A DNA stretch of 64,000 bases from Xenorhabdus miraniensis (GCF_002632615.1 NZ_NITZ01000006.1:124001-188000); one strand, 5' to 3'. Shown: positions 1-10,323, counted from the first letter of the stretch. Made by a program: numbers and translations. The notes: generated by a model from the letters alone, not told the origin.

Positions 1-477
1 GTTGACACGTCCAGCGATATCGACAAAATGGCGCGCCAATCTGTTTTCAGGTGTGATTCCCATTCCTAATTCATTGGTCACCAAACAGACTGGCATAGGA
101 CACATCACACTGGCATCAACCAGATCATCAATCTGATGATGGATAGACACCTCCAAGGATGCAAAATCCAGTTCATCAGGTGATCTTCCACCCGATAAAT
201 CAAATAATAAGTTAGCAATCAATGTGGTGACACATTCAAGTATAACGCCCTCTTGAGGTTGGCGGTGCTGGCGGATAACGGAACCTAAGTTTTGATGGCC
301 TTCCCAAGTCCGCCAATGTACCGGGCGTTCCTGTTTATGTCGCTCAATGCGGGCCGCCATTTCGGCATCTGTCACCTGAGCTGTGGCAATATACAATACT
401 TGTTCGCATTGTTCAGCAATCAGGCGTTCAGCATGGCTGCTTTTTCCACTGCGCGCCCCTCCTGTCACCAAAATCAT
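1..477 (-). CDS. cobU: Adenosylcobinamide kinase / guanylyltransferase CobU (partial, C-terminus beyond left edge)
   Basis: CobU phosphorylates adenosylcobinamide and then adds GMP to give adenosylcobinamide-GDP, the first step of nucleotide-loop assembly. The minus-strand reading starts [19 protein letters not shown], a P-loop (GGARSGKS) at the very N-terminus as in the CobU family, followed by YIATAQ and an [11 protein letters not shown] segment typical of the family's guanylylated-His region. Its ATG (475-477) overlaps the TGA of cbiP (474-476) as ATGA, so translation is probably coupled. 159 codons are present without a stop; the usual length is about 180, so only the last 20 or so residues are missing. 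By analogy with Salmonella, cobS and cobT would be expected next, outside the window. Confidence 0.93.
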   Translation of the reverse strand, partial: MILVTGGARSGKSSHAERLIAEQCEQVLYIATAQVTDAEMAARIERHKQERPVHWRTWEGHQNLGSVIRQHRQPQEGVILECVTTLIANLLFDLSGGRSPDELDFASLEVSIHHQIDDLVDASVMCPMPVCLVTNELGMGITPENRLARHFVDIAGRVN

Positions 478-2096
478 GGCGTGACTCCATCACAGACTCC
501 ACTTCTTTCTCTCAACAATTTGTGCTCACGCATTAACTGGTAAATCCGCCGGATATCCAGATGTTCACGCATGCTGGCAGCCAATATGTTGAATTGTTTT
601 TCTTTATGTTGGAAGTAATTGAAAACCATATTTTCCAATGGCGCGTAACCCTTACGTATACGAAGCTGATTTAATAGCGATCGGGTAAAAGCATTCTGGT
701 CAAACAAACCATGCAGATAACTTCCCATCACTAAACCATCCTGAGCAACAGCGCCATCAAACCAAGTTTTTTCCTTACCATTGTGTAAATACATTTTGGC
801 GAAAGGCGTTGCCTGCTGACCAAGCCGGGTTATTCCCATATGAATTTCATAACCCGTAATCGGCTGTTCACTGCATAAATTCAGCATCCCCGATAATGCC
901 GGCATCACAACGCCCGTCACTTGTGCCGTCTGCTTTTCGTGAGAGAATTGTGTTTCAGTATCCAATAATCCCAAGCCTGCCATTTGGGTTAAGCCGGATT
1001 CCACTTCATCCACAATCTGCTTCCCTAACATTTGGTAGCCGCCACAGATCCCAATAATCGGCACTTGTTTCTGGTGAGCGTTTTTTTGGTGAACGTTTTT
1101 TTGGTGAATATCGATAATGGCCTGATCAAACCCTTGGATTTTTAGCCATGCCAAATCACCTAAAGTATTTTTACTGCCGGGAAGAATAATAAGATCAGCG
1201 CCCTGAAGCGCAGAAGGCTCAGAGACATAACGCAGATGCACATCCGGTTGAGCCGCCAGCGCGTTGAAATCCGTAAAATTGGCAATATGAGGGTATTGAA
1301 TCACCGCTATATCGAGGTAATCTTCTGCTTCTTTCTCCGACTGCCCATATTTCCCCAACTGATCATATTTCCTCAACTGCAAAGCAACACTGTCTTCATC
1401 TTCCAGATCAAGATCCAGCCACGGCAAAACCCCCAAGATCGGGACTTGCGTCAAGGCTTCGATCTGATCAATACCCGATTTTAATAACGCCAGATCACCA
1501 CGAAATTTGTTGATAATCACGCCCTTGACCCGTTCTTTTTCCTCTGGTTTGAGTAAGGCCAGCGTGCCGTAAATTGATGCAAACACCCCACCCCGATCGA
1601 TATCCGCCACCAGGATCACAGGTGCATCCACTAATTCAGCCATGCCCATATTGACGATATCGCGATCACGCAGATTGATTTCTGCCGGGCTGCCCGCACC
1701 TTCTAACACCATGATATCCGTTTCTGCTGCCAGACCGTTATATGCCTCCAGAATTTGCTGGAGCAGTTGGGGCTTATATTCGTGATATTCCACCGCATTC
1801 ATGCTGCACATGACTTTTCCCATGAAAACCACTTGCGCTTTGCGATCGCTGGTGGGTTTCAGCAACACAGGGTTCATGCGGACATCCGGTGCAATACCGG
1901 CTGCTTCTGCCTGAAATATCTGTGCTCGTCCCATCTCTTTGCCATCGGCAGTAATGCCAGAATTCAGTGCCATATTCTGTGACTTGAAAGGAGTACAGCA
2001 ATAGCCATCCTGCGAGAATATTCGACAAAACCCCGCCACCAGCACACTTTTTCCTACATCAGACGCCGTTCCCTGAATCATCAGCGATAATGTCAT
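474..2096 (-). CDS. cbiP: Cobyric acid synthase CbiP (CobQ)
   Basis: CbiP amidates side chains b, d, e and g of adenosylcobyrinic acid a,c-diamide using glutamine and ATP. The 540 aa protein shows the N-terminal BioD-like P-loop (GTASDVGKS, residues about 10-18) and a C-terminal class I-like glutamine amidotransferase domain with the nucleophile Cys in [11 protein letters not shown] and the catalytic His in SYLHGLFD. It is longer than the usual ~505 aa because of two insertions made of short tandem duplications: a [10 protein letters not shown] pair (DNA 1343-1378) and [14 protein letters not shown] (DNA about 1065-1112), the latter just before the amidotransferase Cys motif. It lies between cbiO (17 bp gap) and cobU (4 bp overlap). 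Function is secure; whether the inserted repeats affect activity is unknown. Confidence 0.96.
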   Translation of the reverse strand: MTLSLMIQGTASDVGKSVLVAGFCRIFSQDGYCCTPFKSQNMALNSGITADGKEMGRAQIFQAEAAGIAPDVRMNPVLLKPTSDRKAQVVFMGKVMCSMNAVEYHEYKPQLLQQILEAYNGLAAETDIMVLEGAGSPAEINLRDRDIVNMGMAELVDAPVILVADIDRGGVFASIYGTLALLKPEEKERVKGVIINKFRGDLALLKSGIDQIEALTQVPILGVLPWLDLDLEDEDSVALQLRKYDQLGKYGQSEKEAEDYLDIAVIQYPHIANFTDFNALAAQPDVHLRYVSEPSALQGADLIILPGSKNTLGDLAWLKIQGFDQAIIDIHQKNVHQKNAHQKQVPIIGICGGYQMLGKQIVDEVESGLTQMAGLGLLDTETQFSHEKQTAQVTGVVMPALSGMLNLCSEQPITGYEIHMGITRLGQQATPFAKMYLHNGKEKTWFDGAVAQDGLVMGSYLHGLFDQNAFTRSLLNQLRIRKGYAPLENMVFNYFQHKEKQFNILAASMREHLDIRRIYQLMREHKLLRERSGVCDGVTP

Positions 2097-2113
2097 TGTC
2101 TGTTCTCCCTTAT

Positions 2114-2914
2114 TTAATTGGCTTCACGCAAAACCGCAAAAAGTTCCTGCTCACTCTTACACAAAGGTAAGCCGGCTTCGCAGTGGAGTTTCACTAACCA
2201 CGGCTGTGTTAAGCCTGCCTGTTCAAGTTGTGTTTTTTGCCGCAGTACAATCTCCGGTTTACCGGCACTGATCATTTCACCATCCGCCAGTACATACAAA
2301 CCATCACAGATCTGATAGATCAAATCGATATCATGGCTGGAAATGATGATCCGCTTCCCTTTGTCGGCAATCATGCCGATGATTTCCAACATTTGCCGGC
2401 GACCGGCGGGATCCAGCCCTGCGGTGGGTTCATCCAATAGCAAATAATCAAACTCCATCACCAATGCCCCCGCAATGGCGACACGTTTTTTCTGTCCGAA
2501 ACTCAAATATTGAATGGGTTGGTTACGGAAAGTATGGGCATCCACCAAAGTCAGCGCCTGTTCGATCCTGCGCTGGATTTCTGTTTCATCAACCCCCAGA
2601 TTACGTAAACTGAAAGCCAGATCATTTTCAATATCAGTATAAAAAATCTGCTGATCGGGATCTTGAAATACGGTAACAACATGCTGTCGCAACGTCATCA
2701 AGCCTTTTTTGCTGTAATCCAATGGCGCATTATTCCACCAGACCGCCCCTTGCTGTGGACGCAGAATTCCGGAAAGATTCATCAGTAACGTCGATTTACC
2801 ACAACCATTCGCGCCGATAATCCCGGTAACTTGATGACGGCTGAAATCAAGGGTCAAATCTTTCAAGACAGGTTCATCCTGATAACCGAAATACAGTGCC
2901 CGTGTTTCTAACAT
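2114..2914 (-). CDS. cbiO: Cobalt ECF transporter ATPase CbiO
   Basis: CbiO is the ATP-hydrolysing subunit of the CbiMNQO cobalt importer, on the cytoplasmic face of the membrane. The 266 aa sequence has Walker A (GANGCGKST, about residue 34), a Q-loop ([10 protein letters not shown]), the ABC signature ([15 protein letters not shown]), Walker B with catalytic Glu ([11 protein letters not shown]) and the H-loop (ISSHD). Order cbiM-N-Q-O is the same as in Salmonella. A 61 bp gap separates it from cbiQ, the largest within this part of the operon, with a purine-rich ribosome-binding site (GGAGG) upstream of the start. Confidence 0.95.
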   Translation of the reverse strand: MLETRALYFGYQDEPVLKDLTLDFSRHQVTGIIGANGCGKSTLLMNLSGILRPQQGAVWWNNAPLDYSKKGLMTLRQHVVTVFQDPDQQIFYTDIENDLAFSLRNLGVDETEIQRRIEQALTLVDAHTFRNQPIQYLSFGQKKRVAIAGALVMEFDYLLLDEPTAGLDPAGRRQMLEIIGMIADKGKRIIISSHDIDLIYQICDGLYVLADGEMISAGKPEIVLRQKTQLEQAGLTQPWLVKLHCEAGLPLCKSEQELFAVLREAN

Positions 2915-2975
2915 AGTGTCCGCCTCCTCTGTTTTTACTATCTATTTCTTCCCCTATCCACATTCAACCGGCATC

Positions 2976-3653
2976 TCATAAATGAAAATCGCCCTGATAC
3001 AACTTGAGTTCCAATGCGATACTCATTTGCTGGTAACGGCTCATCACCCGTGAAAACAACATACTGATCAGCATTGCCAGCGAACGGTATCCGGTTTTTA
3101 AGGATGAATAACCAAACCGTAATGACTGCGCATGATGGATTGCCACCGCTTCTTCCAAAAAGATAAAGATAAAACTCCACGTCAGCAGGATTTGTTCAAT
3201 CAACAAGTGAGGAACACGACAAAACTTGAGCAGTTTAATCATCTGTTCGAATGGCATGTTCATCATGAACCAGAACGTTGCCGATAGCGCCGCCAGACTG
3301 CGCCAGAGAGCTTGATTAGCCATCACTACTCCCTGTGGGTCAAGGCCGAACCAATACCGTCCGATTTGAAATCCCCACAGCAGGCTGTCCGGCTGTGGGC
3401 TTGCTGACAATACGATGGCAATCAGGCCAAGCCCCAAAAAACCCACAGGGAGCAACAACCATTTCAGGTAACGCAGTAAGCTAATACGTAACAGATAGCA
3501 GCTAAACATGGCAAGTCCGACAACCAACACAGCTTGCCATACCGGAGAAAGCACCATTGCCGCCGCCATAAATAAGAGGTACAGGGCGAATTTCGCCCTG
3601 GGATCTTTGTCACGCCAACGGCTCTGATAACTGAGTTTATCGATTCCGATCAT
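2976..3653 (-). CDS. cbiQ: Cobalt ECF transporter transmembrane subunit CbiQ
   Basis: CbiQ is the membrane-embedded coupling (EcfT) subunit joining CbiO to CbiM/CbiN. The 225 aa protein begins MIGIDKLSYQSRWRDKDPRAKF, the conserved N-terminus of the family, followed by several hydrophobic segments and the amphipathic coupling region (MLISMLFSRVMSRYQQMSIALELK, split here over the motifs LFSRVMSR and the following helix). Its start overlaps the last codon of cbiN. A 16 bp tandem duplication (catgatcttttcgact / catgatcttttcgggt, 3651-3682) straddles the cbiN-cbiQ junction and makes up both the tail of CbiN (KDHESKRS) and the first codons of CbiQ. Confidence 0.94.
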   Translation of the reverse strand: MIGIDKLSYQSRWRDKDPRAKFALYLLFMAAAMVLSPVWQAVLVVGLAMFSCYLLRISLLRYLKWLLLPVGFLGLGLIAIVLSASPQPDSLLWGFQIGRYWFGLDPQGVVMANQALWRSLAALSATFWFMMNMPFEQMIKLLKFCRVPHLLIEQILLTWSFIFIFLEEAVAIHHAQSLRFGYSSLKTGYRSLAMLISMLFSRVMSRYQQMSIALELKLYQGDFHL

Positions 3654-3946
3654 GATCTTTTCGACTCATGATCTTTTCGGGTACGGCGATAATAACCAAG
3701 AATGTAGAAAATCACGGCAGTACCCAGACATCCCTGCAAGGTGAACAGCAGGCTTTCTATTTCTCCACTGGCTGGTTTATACAAGGATTCAAACCACGGA
3801 GTATAATCCGGTGCAATTTCCATGATTTGTGCTTCTGCCTGACCATCTGCCCCACCAAATTCCCCACCGTGGTCAATGAAAAATGGAATGATGCACAATG
3901 CCGCAACGAGGGACAGTAATATCAATGTCTTTTTCATCTTCAACAC
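3650..3946 (-). CDS. cbiN: Cobalt transport accessory protein CbiN
   Basis: CbiN is the small membrane subunit that helps CbiM load cobalt. The 98 aa protein has an N-terminal membrane helix (TLILLSLVAALCIIPFFI), a periplasmic stretch with the family signature GGEFGGADGQAE, and a second helix near the C-terminus (LGTAVIFYILGYY). The start may instead be Met4 (3937), giving the family-typical MKKTLILL beginning. It lies 3 bp after cbiM and overlaps cbiQ by 4 bp. Confidence 0.93.
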   Translation of the reverse strand: MLKMKKTLILLSLVAALCIIPFFIDHGGEFGGADGQAEAQIMEIAPDYTPWFESLYKPASGEIESLLFTLQGCLGTAVIFYILGYYRRTRKDHESKRS

Positions 3947-3949
3947 TCC

Positions 3950-4693
3950 TTAAGCACTACGGGCCTGAATTAATTGTCTTTTAACGAGCTGGTCGTAAAT
4001 CAATACCGTCAGTAATCCTTCAGCCACCGCAATAGGTAGTTGGGTCATGCAGAAAATACCCATAAACTTGAGAGTGGCGGCAGCCATACCCAGTTGCGGA
4101 TCGGGGAAAGCAACACCTAACTGAACGGAAGTCACGGTGTAAGTGACAATATCGGCCACAAAGGCACACAAGAAGACGCTGACATCTTTGCGTATTCCCA
4201 TTTTGCAGGAAAACCGCCATACCAGATAACCTACCAATGGGCCGATTACGGCCATCGACATTCCATTGGCTCCTAAAGTCGTGATACCGCCATGTGCGAG
4301 CAATAATGCCTGAAACAGCAGGACAATTGCGCCAAGTACCGCCACAACGGAGGGACCAAACAAAATCACGGCTAAGGCAACACCTGTCGGATGGGAACAA
4401 CTGCCGGTGACAGAAGGAATTTTTAATGCCGAAAGGACGAAAATAAATGCCCCACACAGTGCCAACAACACCTTCTGATTACTGTCTTCCTGCACAATTT
4501 GGCGTAACCTGACTAATCCTGCCGCCAAACAAGGCAAAAAAGCCAGCCACCATGCCAATGCCCACATCGGTGGCAAAAATCCCTCCATCACATGCATAGC
4601 AAAGGCTTCTTGTGGTGCAAACGTCAAAGACAATGCTAAAAACAGTGCGATAGCCGCACCAGATAACGAAAACTTCGTTAGTTGCTGTTGCAT
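3950..4693 (-). CDS. cbiM: Cobalt ECF transporter substrate-specific subunit CbiM
   Basis: CbiM binds cobalt and forms the permeation path of the CbiMNQO importer. The 247 aa protein carries a cleavable N-terminal hydrophobic leader ending QEAFA, after which the mature protein would start MHVMEGFLPP; the free N-terminal amine and second-position His of this motif bind the metal in the family. A second conserved metal-site segment, SCSHPTGVAL, is present. Six or so transmembrane segments follow. It lies three bases downstream of cbiL and ahead of cbiN. Confidence 0.95.
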   Translation of the reverse strand: MQQQLTKFSLSGAAIALFLALSLTFAPQEAFAMHVMEGFLPPMWALAWWLAFLPCLAAGLVRLRQIVQEDSNQKVLLALCGAFIFVLSALKIPSVTGSCSHPTGVALAVILFGPSVVAVLGAIVLLFQALLLAHGGITTLGANGMSMAVIGPLVGYLVWRFSCKMGIRKDVSVFLCAFVADIVTYTVTSVQLGVAFPDPQLGMAAATLKFMGIFCMTQLPIAVAEGLLTVLIYDQLVKRQLIQARSA

Positions 4694-4696
4694 AAT

Positions 4697-5503
4697 TCAC
4701 CTCGATAATTGCCAGTTTTTATTAATCAAAATCGTTGAGAAATATGATAAAGCCTGTTCGCGGTCTGCTGCGTTGGGAGAGACATCAGGAGACAGTGCCG
4801 CAAGATCACGCCAGCACTGTTCCGTCGGTAAAGTGGCATCTGCCATCATCAACGCATGTTCCAGTAAATTGTGCCGACGCAATAGTTCATGTATCAGCGC
4901 GAAACGCGAATAGACTTTCATCAGGACAATACAATCATGGTTAAGTAACGCCTGTTCCAGAACGGTTTCAGGCGCCATGCAGGAGATAACGGCCAGTGTT
5001 TGGTTTTCCATCGCCAATGGCATGACACCCGCCGCAGCAATGGCCGAAAATGAAGTAATCCCCGGTACAATTTCCAGCCAAGGCGGATTTTTCATCTGTT
5101 CCGCAGCGACTTGTCCTAAAGACGTTATTTGTCCTAAAGAAGTCATCCGTTCTAAAAGAAATACCCACGTACTGAACAGCATGGGATCACCCAAGGTGAT
5201 AAAACCGACTTTCCTGCCGCTGGCAACCTCCTCTTTTAAGGCTTGCGCCACTTCATTCCATACCGCTTCTTTTGCTGTCCTCTCACCTTTCATTAAAAAA
5301 TGGTAAGTACATACTTGAGTCATGGGTGAGAGGTATTCTTCAACAATAGAGTGGGCGAGGCTTTGAATGCCTTTTTTGCCCGTCGGGGTATAAATCACAT
5401 CAAGTTCAGAGAGAATACGCGCCGCCCGCACGGTAATCAGATCACTGGCTCCCGGCCCAACGCCCATGACATACAGTTTTCCAGCCTTGATTTTTCCACT
5501 CAT
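4697..5503 (-). CDS. cbiL: Cobalt-precorrin-2 C(20)-methyltransferase CbiL
   Basis: CbiL transfers a methyl group from S-adenosylmethionine to C-20 of cobalt-factor II. The 268 aa protein has the tetrapyrrole-methylase fold: GVGPGASDLITVRA near residue 14, the GDPMLFS loop in the middle, and VPGITSFSAIAAAG. The family is usually about 237 aa; part of the excess is an insertion of direct repeats, TSLGQITSLGQVAAEQ, encoded by an 18 bp tandem duplication near 5111-5160, placed in a surface loop before the VPGI motif. Its ATG overlaps the stop of cbiK by one base (TGATG). Confidence 0.94.
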   Translation of the reverse strand: MSGKIKAGKLYVMGVGPGASDLITVRAARILSELDVIYTPTGKKGIQSLAHSIVEEYLSPMTQVCTYHFLMKGERTAKEAVWNEVAQALKEEVASGRKVGFITLGDPMLFSTWVFLLERMTSLGQITSLGQVAAEQMKNPPWLEIVPGITSFSAIAAAGVMPLAMENQTLAVISCMAPETVLEQALLNHDCIVLMKVYSRFALIHELLRRHNLLEHALMMADATLPTEQCWRDLAALSPDVSPNAADREQALSYFSTILINKNWQLSR

Positions 5504-6291
5504 CAGACTTTCTCCTCATCATTAAGCGCGCAGGTAAGGTGATCCACAAACATCTGCCGAATCATTGGGTTTTCACCCAATCCCTGCAACCAAGGGACGG
5601 CGATAATCCCCGCTTTTTCCAACTGAGATTTCCAGGAATCTTCTTCATTTGAAGCCATATCATTGATGGCATGATCCCCTGCCACCAGCATCAGTGGCAT
5701 CAGATAAGCTTTGCAGATCCCTTGTTCTTTTAATCCTTTTATGATCAGGGGAAGTTCGGGATAGCTTTCTATTGCGCCGACACGTGCCGGAAAGTGGTAA
5801 TGGTTCATCAGATGATCCAGACAGGCATAAGCAGAGAAGGCATGATGCGTTGCGCCGTGCCCCATAAAAACGACACATTCGTTACCCGCCAATCGCGGAA
5901 GCTGGTGGCTCAATGCCCGCATCAATTGCACATAATCGTCAAAACGGGTGAGCAGCGGAGTACCCAGCACTAGCCGTTTAAAACGGGGGCGAAATTTCTC
6001 TACCTCATGAAGGACCTTTTCATACTCATCACCATTAATGATATGCAGGCACTGAACAGCGATATCGTTATAGCCGGCATGGTGTAATCTGGTCAGTGCA
6101 TCATGGGGCGTATCAATATGAACGCCGTCACGCTGACGCAATTTGCGGATGATCATGCCGGAAGTAAACGCCCGAAATAATTCCCTGTCCGGGAAAACTG
6201 ACGCCAGTTGCTGCTCACAGGCTTCGATATTGTTTTTTAGCGTTTCTGGATAACTGGTTCCAAAACTTATCACCAATAATGCTTTCTTCAT
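5503..6291 (-). CDS. cbiK: Anaerobic sirohydrochlorin cobaltochelatase CbiK
   Basis: CbiK inserts cobalt into sirohydrochlorin, the step that commits this organism to the oxygen-independent (early cobalt) pathway. The 262 aa sequence has the three catalytic/metal residues at the same numbering as the Salmonella enzyme: His145 in FMGHGA, Glu175 in GAIESYPE and His207 in VAGDHAIND. The N-terminus (MKKALLVISFGTSYPET) is typical. It is followed by cbiL with a one-base overlap and preceded by a repeat-filled 54 bp spacer after cbiJ. Confidence 0.96.
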   Translation of the reverse strand: MKKALLVISFGTSYPETLKNNIEACEQQLASVFPDRELFRAFTSGMIIRKLRQRDGVHIDTPHDALTRLHHAGYNDIAVQCLHIINGDEYEKVLHEVEKFRPRFKRLVLGTPLLTRFDDYVQLMRALSHQLPRLAGNECVVFMGHGATHHAFSAYACLDHLMNHYHFPARVGAIESYPELPLIIKGLKEQGICKAYLMPLMLVAGDHAINDMASNEEDSWKSQLEKAGIIAVPWLQGLGENPMIRQMFVDHLTCALNDEEKV

Positions 6292-6305
6292 TTTGCTCTC
6301 CCTTA

Positions 6306-6353
6306 TTGGTTACCTATCTTGCTGGTTACCTATCTTGCTGGTTACCTACCTTG
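6306..6353. repeat. Three tandem copies of a 16-bp unit between cbiK and cbiJ
   Basis: The unit TGGTTACCTATCTTGC occurs three times in a row (third copy slightly diverged and truncated). The array fills the spacer upstream of cbiK and the last copy supplies the cbiJ stop codon (6346-6348). It has no dyad symmetry suggesting a terminator and looks like a slippage-type duplication. Confidence 0.85.
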
Positions 6354-7146
6354 AAAAATCCGCCAAAAACTGCGCCATCTCTTCCATCCCATGGGCTTGC
6401 TTTATACTTTCTCCTGCCATGCCGTCTCCTGAAAACGGGTGACCCGGACGGCAAATCACGATGCAGGGCAAACCAAGGGAAAGGCACGGTTCAACTTTTT
6501 CTTTGAAACCGCCCTGTTCACCTGATTCTTTGGTGATCACAACTTCCGCCTGACAAAATTGGTAAAATGCCCGGTTAAAATCAGCACTGAACGGGCCTTT
6601 CAGGGCAAAAACCTGATCCACTGATAAACCACAGGATTCGCACATTGCCAAAACGTCCACTGTCGGCAACACACGGGCCAACACCGTTTTTCCTTTCAAG
6701 CGGGACACATAATCGGCTAATTGCTTGCTGCCAGTGGTCAGTAAAATCCGTGAACCCAGGCTGGCCGCCACTTCACACGCCTGTTCAACGTTGGCCACTT
6801 TATAAATGAGAGGATGTTTGATGGCGTCAATATCGCTGGGGCGAATATAACGAATGAGGGGAAGCCCCAATGTTTGACAGGCATTCACAATGTTGTGGCT
6901 CAACTGTTCGGCATAAGGATGAGAAGCATCAATCACCATTCTCGTCCCCCGCTTTCGCAGATATTCGACCATGCCTTCGGATTCCATCCGGCCAACGACA
7001 ATTTCACCCCGGACCCCCATTGCCTGTTGTGCTCCCGTTGGCGTAGCCACTGACAGGCCATAATCTATGCCGGCAGTATCCATCATCACGCAAATCTGGC
7101 GGGCATCACTCGTGCCGCCAAAAATGTGAATCAGCGGCTGTTTCAT
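6346..7146 (-). CDS. cbiJ: Cobalt-precorrin-6A reductase CbiJ
   Basis: CbiJ reduces cobalt-precorrin-6A with a nicotinamide cofactor. The 266 aa protein starts with a Rossmann-like GGTSDARQI motif (residues about 9-18) and holds the family segments DASHPYAEQLS and TTGSKQL. Its start overlaps the cbiH stop (ATGA). The C-terminal codons are formed by the edge of a 16 bp tandem repeat, so the exact C-terminus may vary between strains. Confidence 0.94.
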   Translation of the reverse strand: MKQPLIHIFGGTSDARQICVMMDTAGIDYGLSVATPTGAQQAMGVRGEIVVGRMESEGMVEYLRKRGTRMVIDASHPYAEQLSHNIVNACQTLGLPLIRYIRPSDIDAIKHPLIYKVANVEQACEVAASLGSRILLTTGSKQLADYVSRLKGKTVLARVLPTVDVLAMCESCGLSVDQVFALKGPFSADFNRAFYQFCQAEVVITKESGEQGGFKEKVEPCLSLGLPCIVICRPGHPFSGDGMAGESIKQAHGMEEMAQFLADFSR

Positions 7147-7868
7147 AGTTTGTACCCTCTGGGAGTGATCATCAGCCCATCGCGTAAGTAAGTTGACTGG
7201 TTACCCACAATCACCAGACTGCGCATGTCCACGCGGGAAAAATCCATAGCACCAAACGTCGTCAGCCATTTTTCCTCATGTTTGCGTCCTGCCGCTTTCA
7301 CCACACCGACGGGTGTTTCAGCCGATTTCCACGGGGCCATCAAATCAAATGCCCGTGCCAAATGTGCTTCCCGTCCCCGGCTGCGTGGGTTGTAGAAACA
7401 GACGACAAAATCCGCTTCTGCCGCAGCCTGTACCCGTTTTTCAATCACCTCCCACGGTGTGAGCAGATCACTCAGGCTGATATGACAAAAATCATTCATC
7501 AATGGCGCGCCAAGCAAGGCCGCACAGGCTGTACTCGCGGTAACGCCCGTAACCAGCCGAACCTCTACGTTGCGTTTTTGCTGGCTGACCAATTCCAGAA
7601 TCAATCCCGCCATGCCATAAATACCCGCATCACCGCTACAAACCACCGCCACATTTTTGCCCTGTTCTGCCAGTTCGATTGCCGTCTGGCAACGTTCAAT
7701 CTCTTTGCACATGCCGGTTTTGATGATCTCTTTATCGCCCACCAGCGGTTTCACCAAATGGGTATAGGTTTTGTAACCCACCACGATGTCAGCGGCTTTC
7801 AATGCAGCAACCGCTTCCTGCGTCATCATGGCTTCACTGCCCGGGCCAATGCCAATAACGGTTAACAT
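7143..7868 (-). CDS. cbiH: Cobalt-precorrin-3 C(17)-methyltransferase CbiH
   Basis: CbiH methylates C-17 and drives ring contraction of the corrin macrocycle. The 241 aa protein has the methylase motifs GIGPGSEAMMTQEA (N-terminus), CSGDAGIYGMAG, VTGVTASTACAALLGAP and FYNPRSRGR, all standard for CbiH/CobJ. It overlaps cbiG upstream by 7 bp and cbiJ downstream by 4 bp. Confidence 0.95.
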   Translation of the reverse strand: MLTVIGIGPGSEAMMTQEAVAALKAADIVVGYKTYTHLVKPLVGDKEIIKTGMCKEIERCQTAIELAEQGKNVAVVCSGDAGIYGMAGLILELVSQQKRNVEVRLVTGVTASTACAALLGAPLMNDFCHISLSDLLTPWEVIEKRVQAAAEADFVVCFYNPRSRGREAHLARAFDLMAPWKSAETPVGVVKAAGRKHEEKWLTTFGAMDFSRVDMRSLVIVGNQSTYLRDGLMITPRGYKL

Positions 7869-8962
7869 GGATGCCGTACTCCTAATGTGATGGTAACGCC
7901 CTGCTCACGCAAGGTATGACCAACCAGATGCCCCTGGCTCATCAGCCAAGCCACTGGTTGGGAGACACAGCCTGTGCCCACGGTTTTGCGAACAAATTCA
8001 GAGGCCGGAAATGCCTGTTCTTGTTCACATTGGGCGAGCTGATTAACAGAGAAGATCTGAAACGGAATCTGGCGCTCTTCTGCCAATTGGATTAATGCGG
8101 GTTCTGCTTGTTTTAATTCCACACTGCCGATGGCTTTTAATGCCAGTGGATCAAGATCATGTCCTGCCAGATGATATTCCAGCAACTGTGTTATCCGGCG
8201 GGCTTCGACACCACGCCGGCAGCCTATTCCCGCAACAATACGGCGAGGAACCAATTTAAATGTCGGGATTGGCAACTCCAGCTTTGCGCTGCCATAACTG
8301 ACATAAACCAACGCATCTAACTTAGGTAGCCGATTTAAATCGGTAACAGGAATAAATCCGCGCGTATCGTAGCAGCCTTGTTCGCCGTTCAAAGCAGGAT
8401 GCCACCAAATCCCCACACGCTTACCATTGACCAGCATTTGATTGATGGTTTTAACGTTGGCACGAAAATTTTCCATCTTCCCGTCAATCTGTTGAGCCAA
8501 TACATCCAGCGCAGCGATTTGGTTAACATCCGTCGCCGTGGTGATCACTGCCTGACCATCAAGAATATCCGCCACCTGCCGGGCCAGATCATTTGCACCG
8601 CCCATATGCCCTGACAGTAAGCTGATGGCGAATTGCCCTTTTTCATCCAACACCACAACGGCCGGATCAGTCATTTTATCCTTGAGCAGGGGGGCGATAA
8701 CCCGAATGGCAATTCCCGTTGCCCCAATCATGATCAAAGCGCCATATTGAATGAACGCCTTGCGTACCGTATTGGCAAAAGTATCGTCAAACGCTGTGAA
8801 CCCTGTTTCCACCCATTCAGGAGAAGTAAAACAGTCCATTGCCAAATGGGATTGCAAACGACGAGCCAGCGCCATACCGCCTGCGGTCAAACAAAACAGG
8901 GCAATGGCATTTTGAGATATAACGTTTTCAGGAATCGCTTGATCAAGCGCGACGGTATTCAT
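7862..8962 (-). CDS. cbiG: Cobalt-precorrin-5A hydrolase CbiG
   Basis: CbiG opens the delta-lactone of cobalt-precorrin-5A and releases acetaldehyde. The reading frame is open from 9019, but the start at 8962 ([15 protein letters not shown]) is preferred: it matches the length of the family and limits the overlap with cbiF to 20 bp. Motifs visible are [15 protein letters not shown], the central [25 protein letters not shown] region (split here as GATGIAIR and [10 protein letters not shown]) with [13 protein letters not shown], and the C-terminal [10 protein letters not shown] domain. Fused N-terminal, linker and C-terminal CbiG domains are all present. Confidence 0.93.
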   Translation of the reverse strand: MNTVALDQAIPENVISQNAIALFCLTAGGMALARRLQSHLAMDCFTSPEWVETGFTAFDDTFANTVRKAFIQYGALIMIGATGIAIRVIAPLLKDKMTDPAVVVLDEKGQFAISLLSGHMGGANDLARQVADILDGQAVITTATDVNQIAALDVLAQQIDGKMENFRANVKTINQMLVNGKRVGIWWHPALNGEQGCYDTRGFIPVTDLNRLPKLDALVYVSYGSAKLELPIPTFKLVPRRIVAGIGCRRGVEARRITQLLEYHLAGHDLDPLALKAIGSVELKQAEPALIQLAEERQIPFQIFSVNQLAQCEQEQAFPASEFVRKTVGTGCVSQPVAWLMSQGHLVGHTLREQGVTITLGVRHPC

Positions 8963-9731
8963 GGCTGAACCCCGCGTCATATAATTTCGAGTAATGGTAC
9001 TCTTCCCCAAGAAAAGCACCGACTAAGATCAACGCCGTTTTACGAATGCCAGCGCTGCGTACCTGCTCAGCAATGGTGAGCAAAGTACCACGCACAATCT
9101 GACAATCCGGCCATGTTGCTTTATAAACCACGGCAACCGGCGTCTCTTGCGCATAACCGCCCTGAATCAATCGGGCAACCACTCCCGCAATGTCCTGCAC
9201 TGAAAGGAAAATCGCCATTGAAGTTTGGTGAGCGGCAAAAGCTTCCAGCGTTTCCCGTGGCGGCATGGGAGTCCGGCCTTCTATGCGGGTGATAATCAAA
9301 CTTTGCGCGACTTCGGGAACGGTATACTCCACACCCAGTTGTGCAGCGGCGCCGAGAAATGAACTCACTCCCGGTACAGAGACAAATCCAATTCCCTGCT
9401 TTGCCAGCTCTTCGGCCTGTTCCCGGATAGAACCAAACAGCGATAAGTCTCCGGTTTGCAGACGAACCACCAATTTGCCCGCTTGTACGCCATTCACCAT
9501 CAAGACAGTGATTTCCGGTAATGTCAGCACCGCACTGTCATGGCATTCAGCATCTTCACGGCAATATTCCAGCAGTTCCCGGTTAATCAGCGAACCGGCG
9601 TAAATGACGACCTCAGCCTGTTGCAACAATTGATAGCCTTTCAGGGTTATCAAGCTCTTGTCCCCTGGCCCGGCTCCGACAAACCAGACTTTTTCAGTAT
9701 CAAAATCAGTTTTATCAATAGGTTCAGACAT
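8943..9731 (-). CDS. cbiF: Cobalt-precorrin-4 C(11)-methyltransferase CbiF
   Basis: CbiF adds the C-11 methyl group. The 262 aa sequence has the methylase signature [20 protein letters not shown], the [18 protein letters not shown] loop and [16 protein letters not shown], close to the well-studied Bacillus/Salmonella enzymes. It overlaps cbiT by 8 bp upstream and cbiG downstream, in the same order as Salmonella (cbiE-T-F-G). Confidence 0.95.
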   Translation of the reverse strand: MSEPIDKTDFDTEKVWFVGAGPGDKSLITLKGYQLLQQAEVVIYAGSLINRELLEYCREDAECHDSAVLTLPEITVLMVNGVQAGKLVVRLQTGDLSLFGSIREQAEELAKQGIGFVSVPGVSSFLGAAAQLGVEYTVPEVAQSLIITRIEGRTPMPPRETLEAFAAHQTSMAIFLSVQDIAGVVARLIQGGYAQETPVAVVYKATWPDCQIVRGTLLTIAEQVRSAGIRKTALILVGAFLGEEYHYSKLYDAGFSHEYRRA

Positions 9732-10323
9732 GATCCGGCTCCTTTTGCCAAGTTATCTCTTGGGCGGCCTCTTTCTGGCAAGAGATCAAATAGGTAGGGT
9801 TATTAGGCTTAAAATAGTGCCCCTGCCCCAATGCTGTCAGTTCTCCCACCTGAATTTCACGGCCATCAAGTGATGTCACCTGACAGGCTTGCAGGTGCAA
9901 CAATGCCTGCGTGAAATTTTCCAGCAGAATAAAAGTCATCACCAAACGTCCACCTTGATTCAGGTGTGCCAACGCCCAATCGATCATCTCAATCAAATGC
10001 CCACCCGTTCCGCCAATAAAAATGGCATCTGCGCTATCTTCCAATGGCACAGGGGCAACACCTGACTGAATGCGAACCGTGTGACAGCCAAAATGCCGGA
10101 TATTCTCAGCAATCAACACCAACGCTTCTTCCTTGCGTTCAATCGCGAGGATATCCAGCGTGGGATAACGCAACGCCGCTTCAATGCTGACACTGCCTGT
10201 ACCGGCACCGACATCGATAAAACGCCTGGCTTTTTTCAGTTCCAACCGTTCTAATGCCAACGCCCTAATCGCTTCTTTGGTCATGGGGATGCGATGACCG
10301 CGCAAAAAAAGTTCATCTTTCAT
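9724..10323 (-). CDS. cbiT: Cobalt-precorrin-6B C(15)-methyltransferase (decarboxylating) CbiT
   Basis: CbiT decarboxylates the C-12 acetate and methylates C-15. The 199 aa protein begins [20 protein letters not shown], typical of CbiT, and has the class I SAM-binding glycine motif [14 protein letters not shown] (about residues 38-51). FIGGTGGHL is also family-typical. It is separate from cbiE, unlike the fused CobL of aerobic organisms, and overlaps cbiE by 11 bp. Confidence 0.95.
   Translation of the reverse strand: MKDELFLRGHRIPMTKEAIRALALERLELKKARRFIDVGAGTGSVSIEAALRYPTLDILAIERKEEALVLIAENIRHFGCHTVRIQSGVAPVPLEDSADAIFIGGTGGHLIEMIDWALAHLNQGGRLVMTFILLENFTQALLHLQACQVTSLDGREIQVGELTALGQGHYFKPNNPTYLISCQKEAAQEITWQKEPDHV

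Noticed and set aside
7278..7865. 195 aa open frame antisense to cbiH
   Set aside because: Exact shadow of a well-supported methyltransferase gene; its protein sequence has no family features.
8963..9019. Upstream extension of cbiG to 9019
   Set aside because: Would overlap cbiF by 77 bp and adds residues not seen in CbiG; the ATG at 8962 fits the family start.
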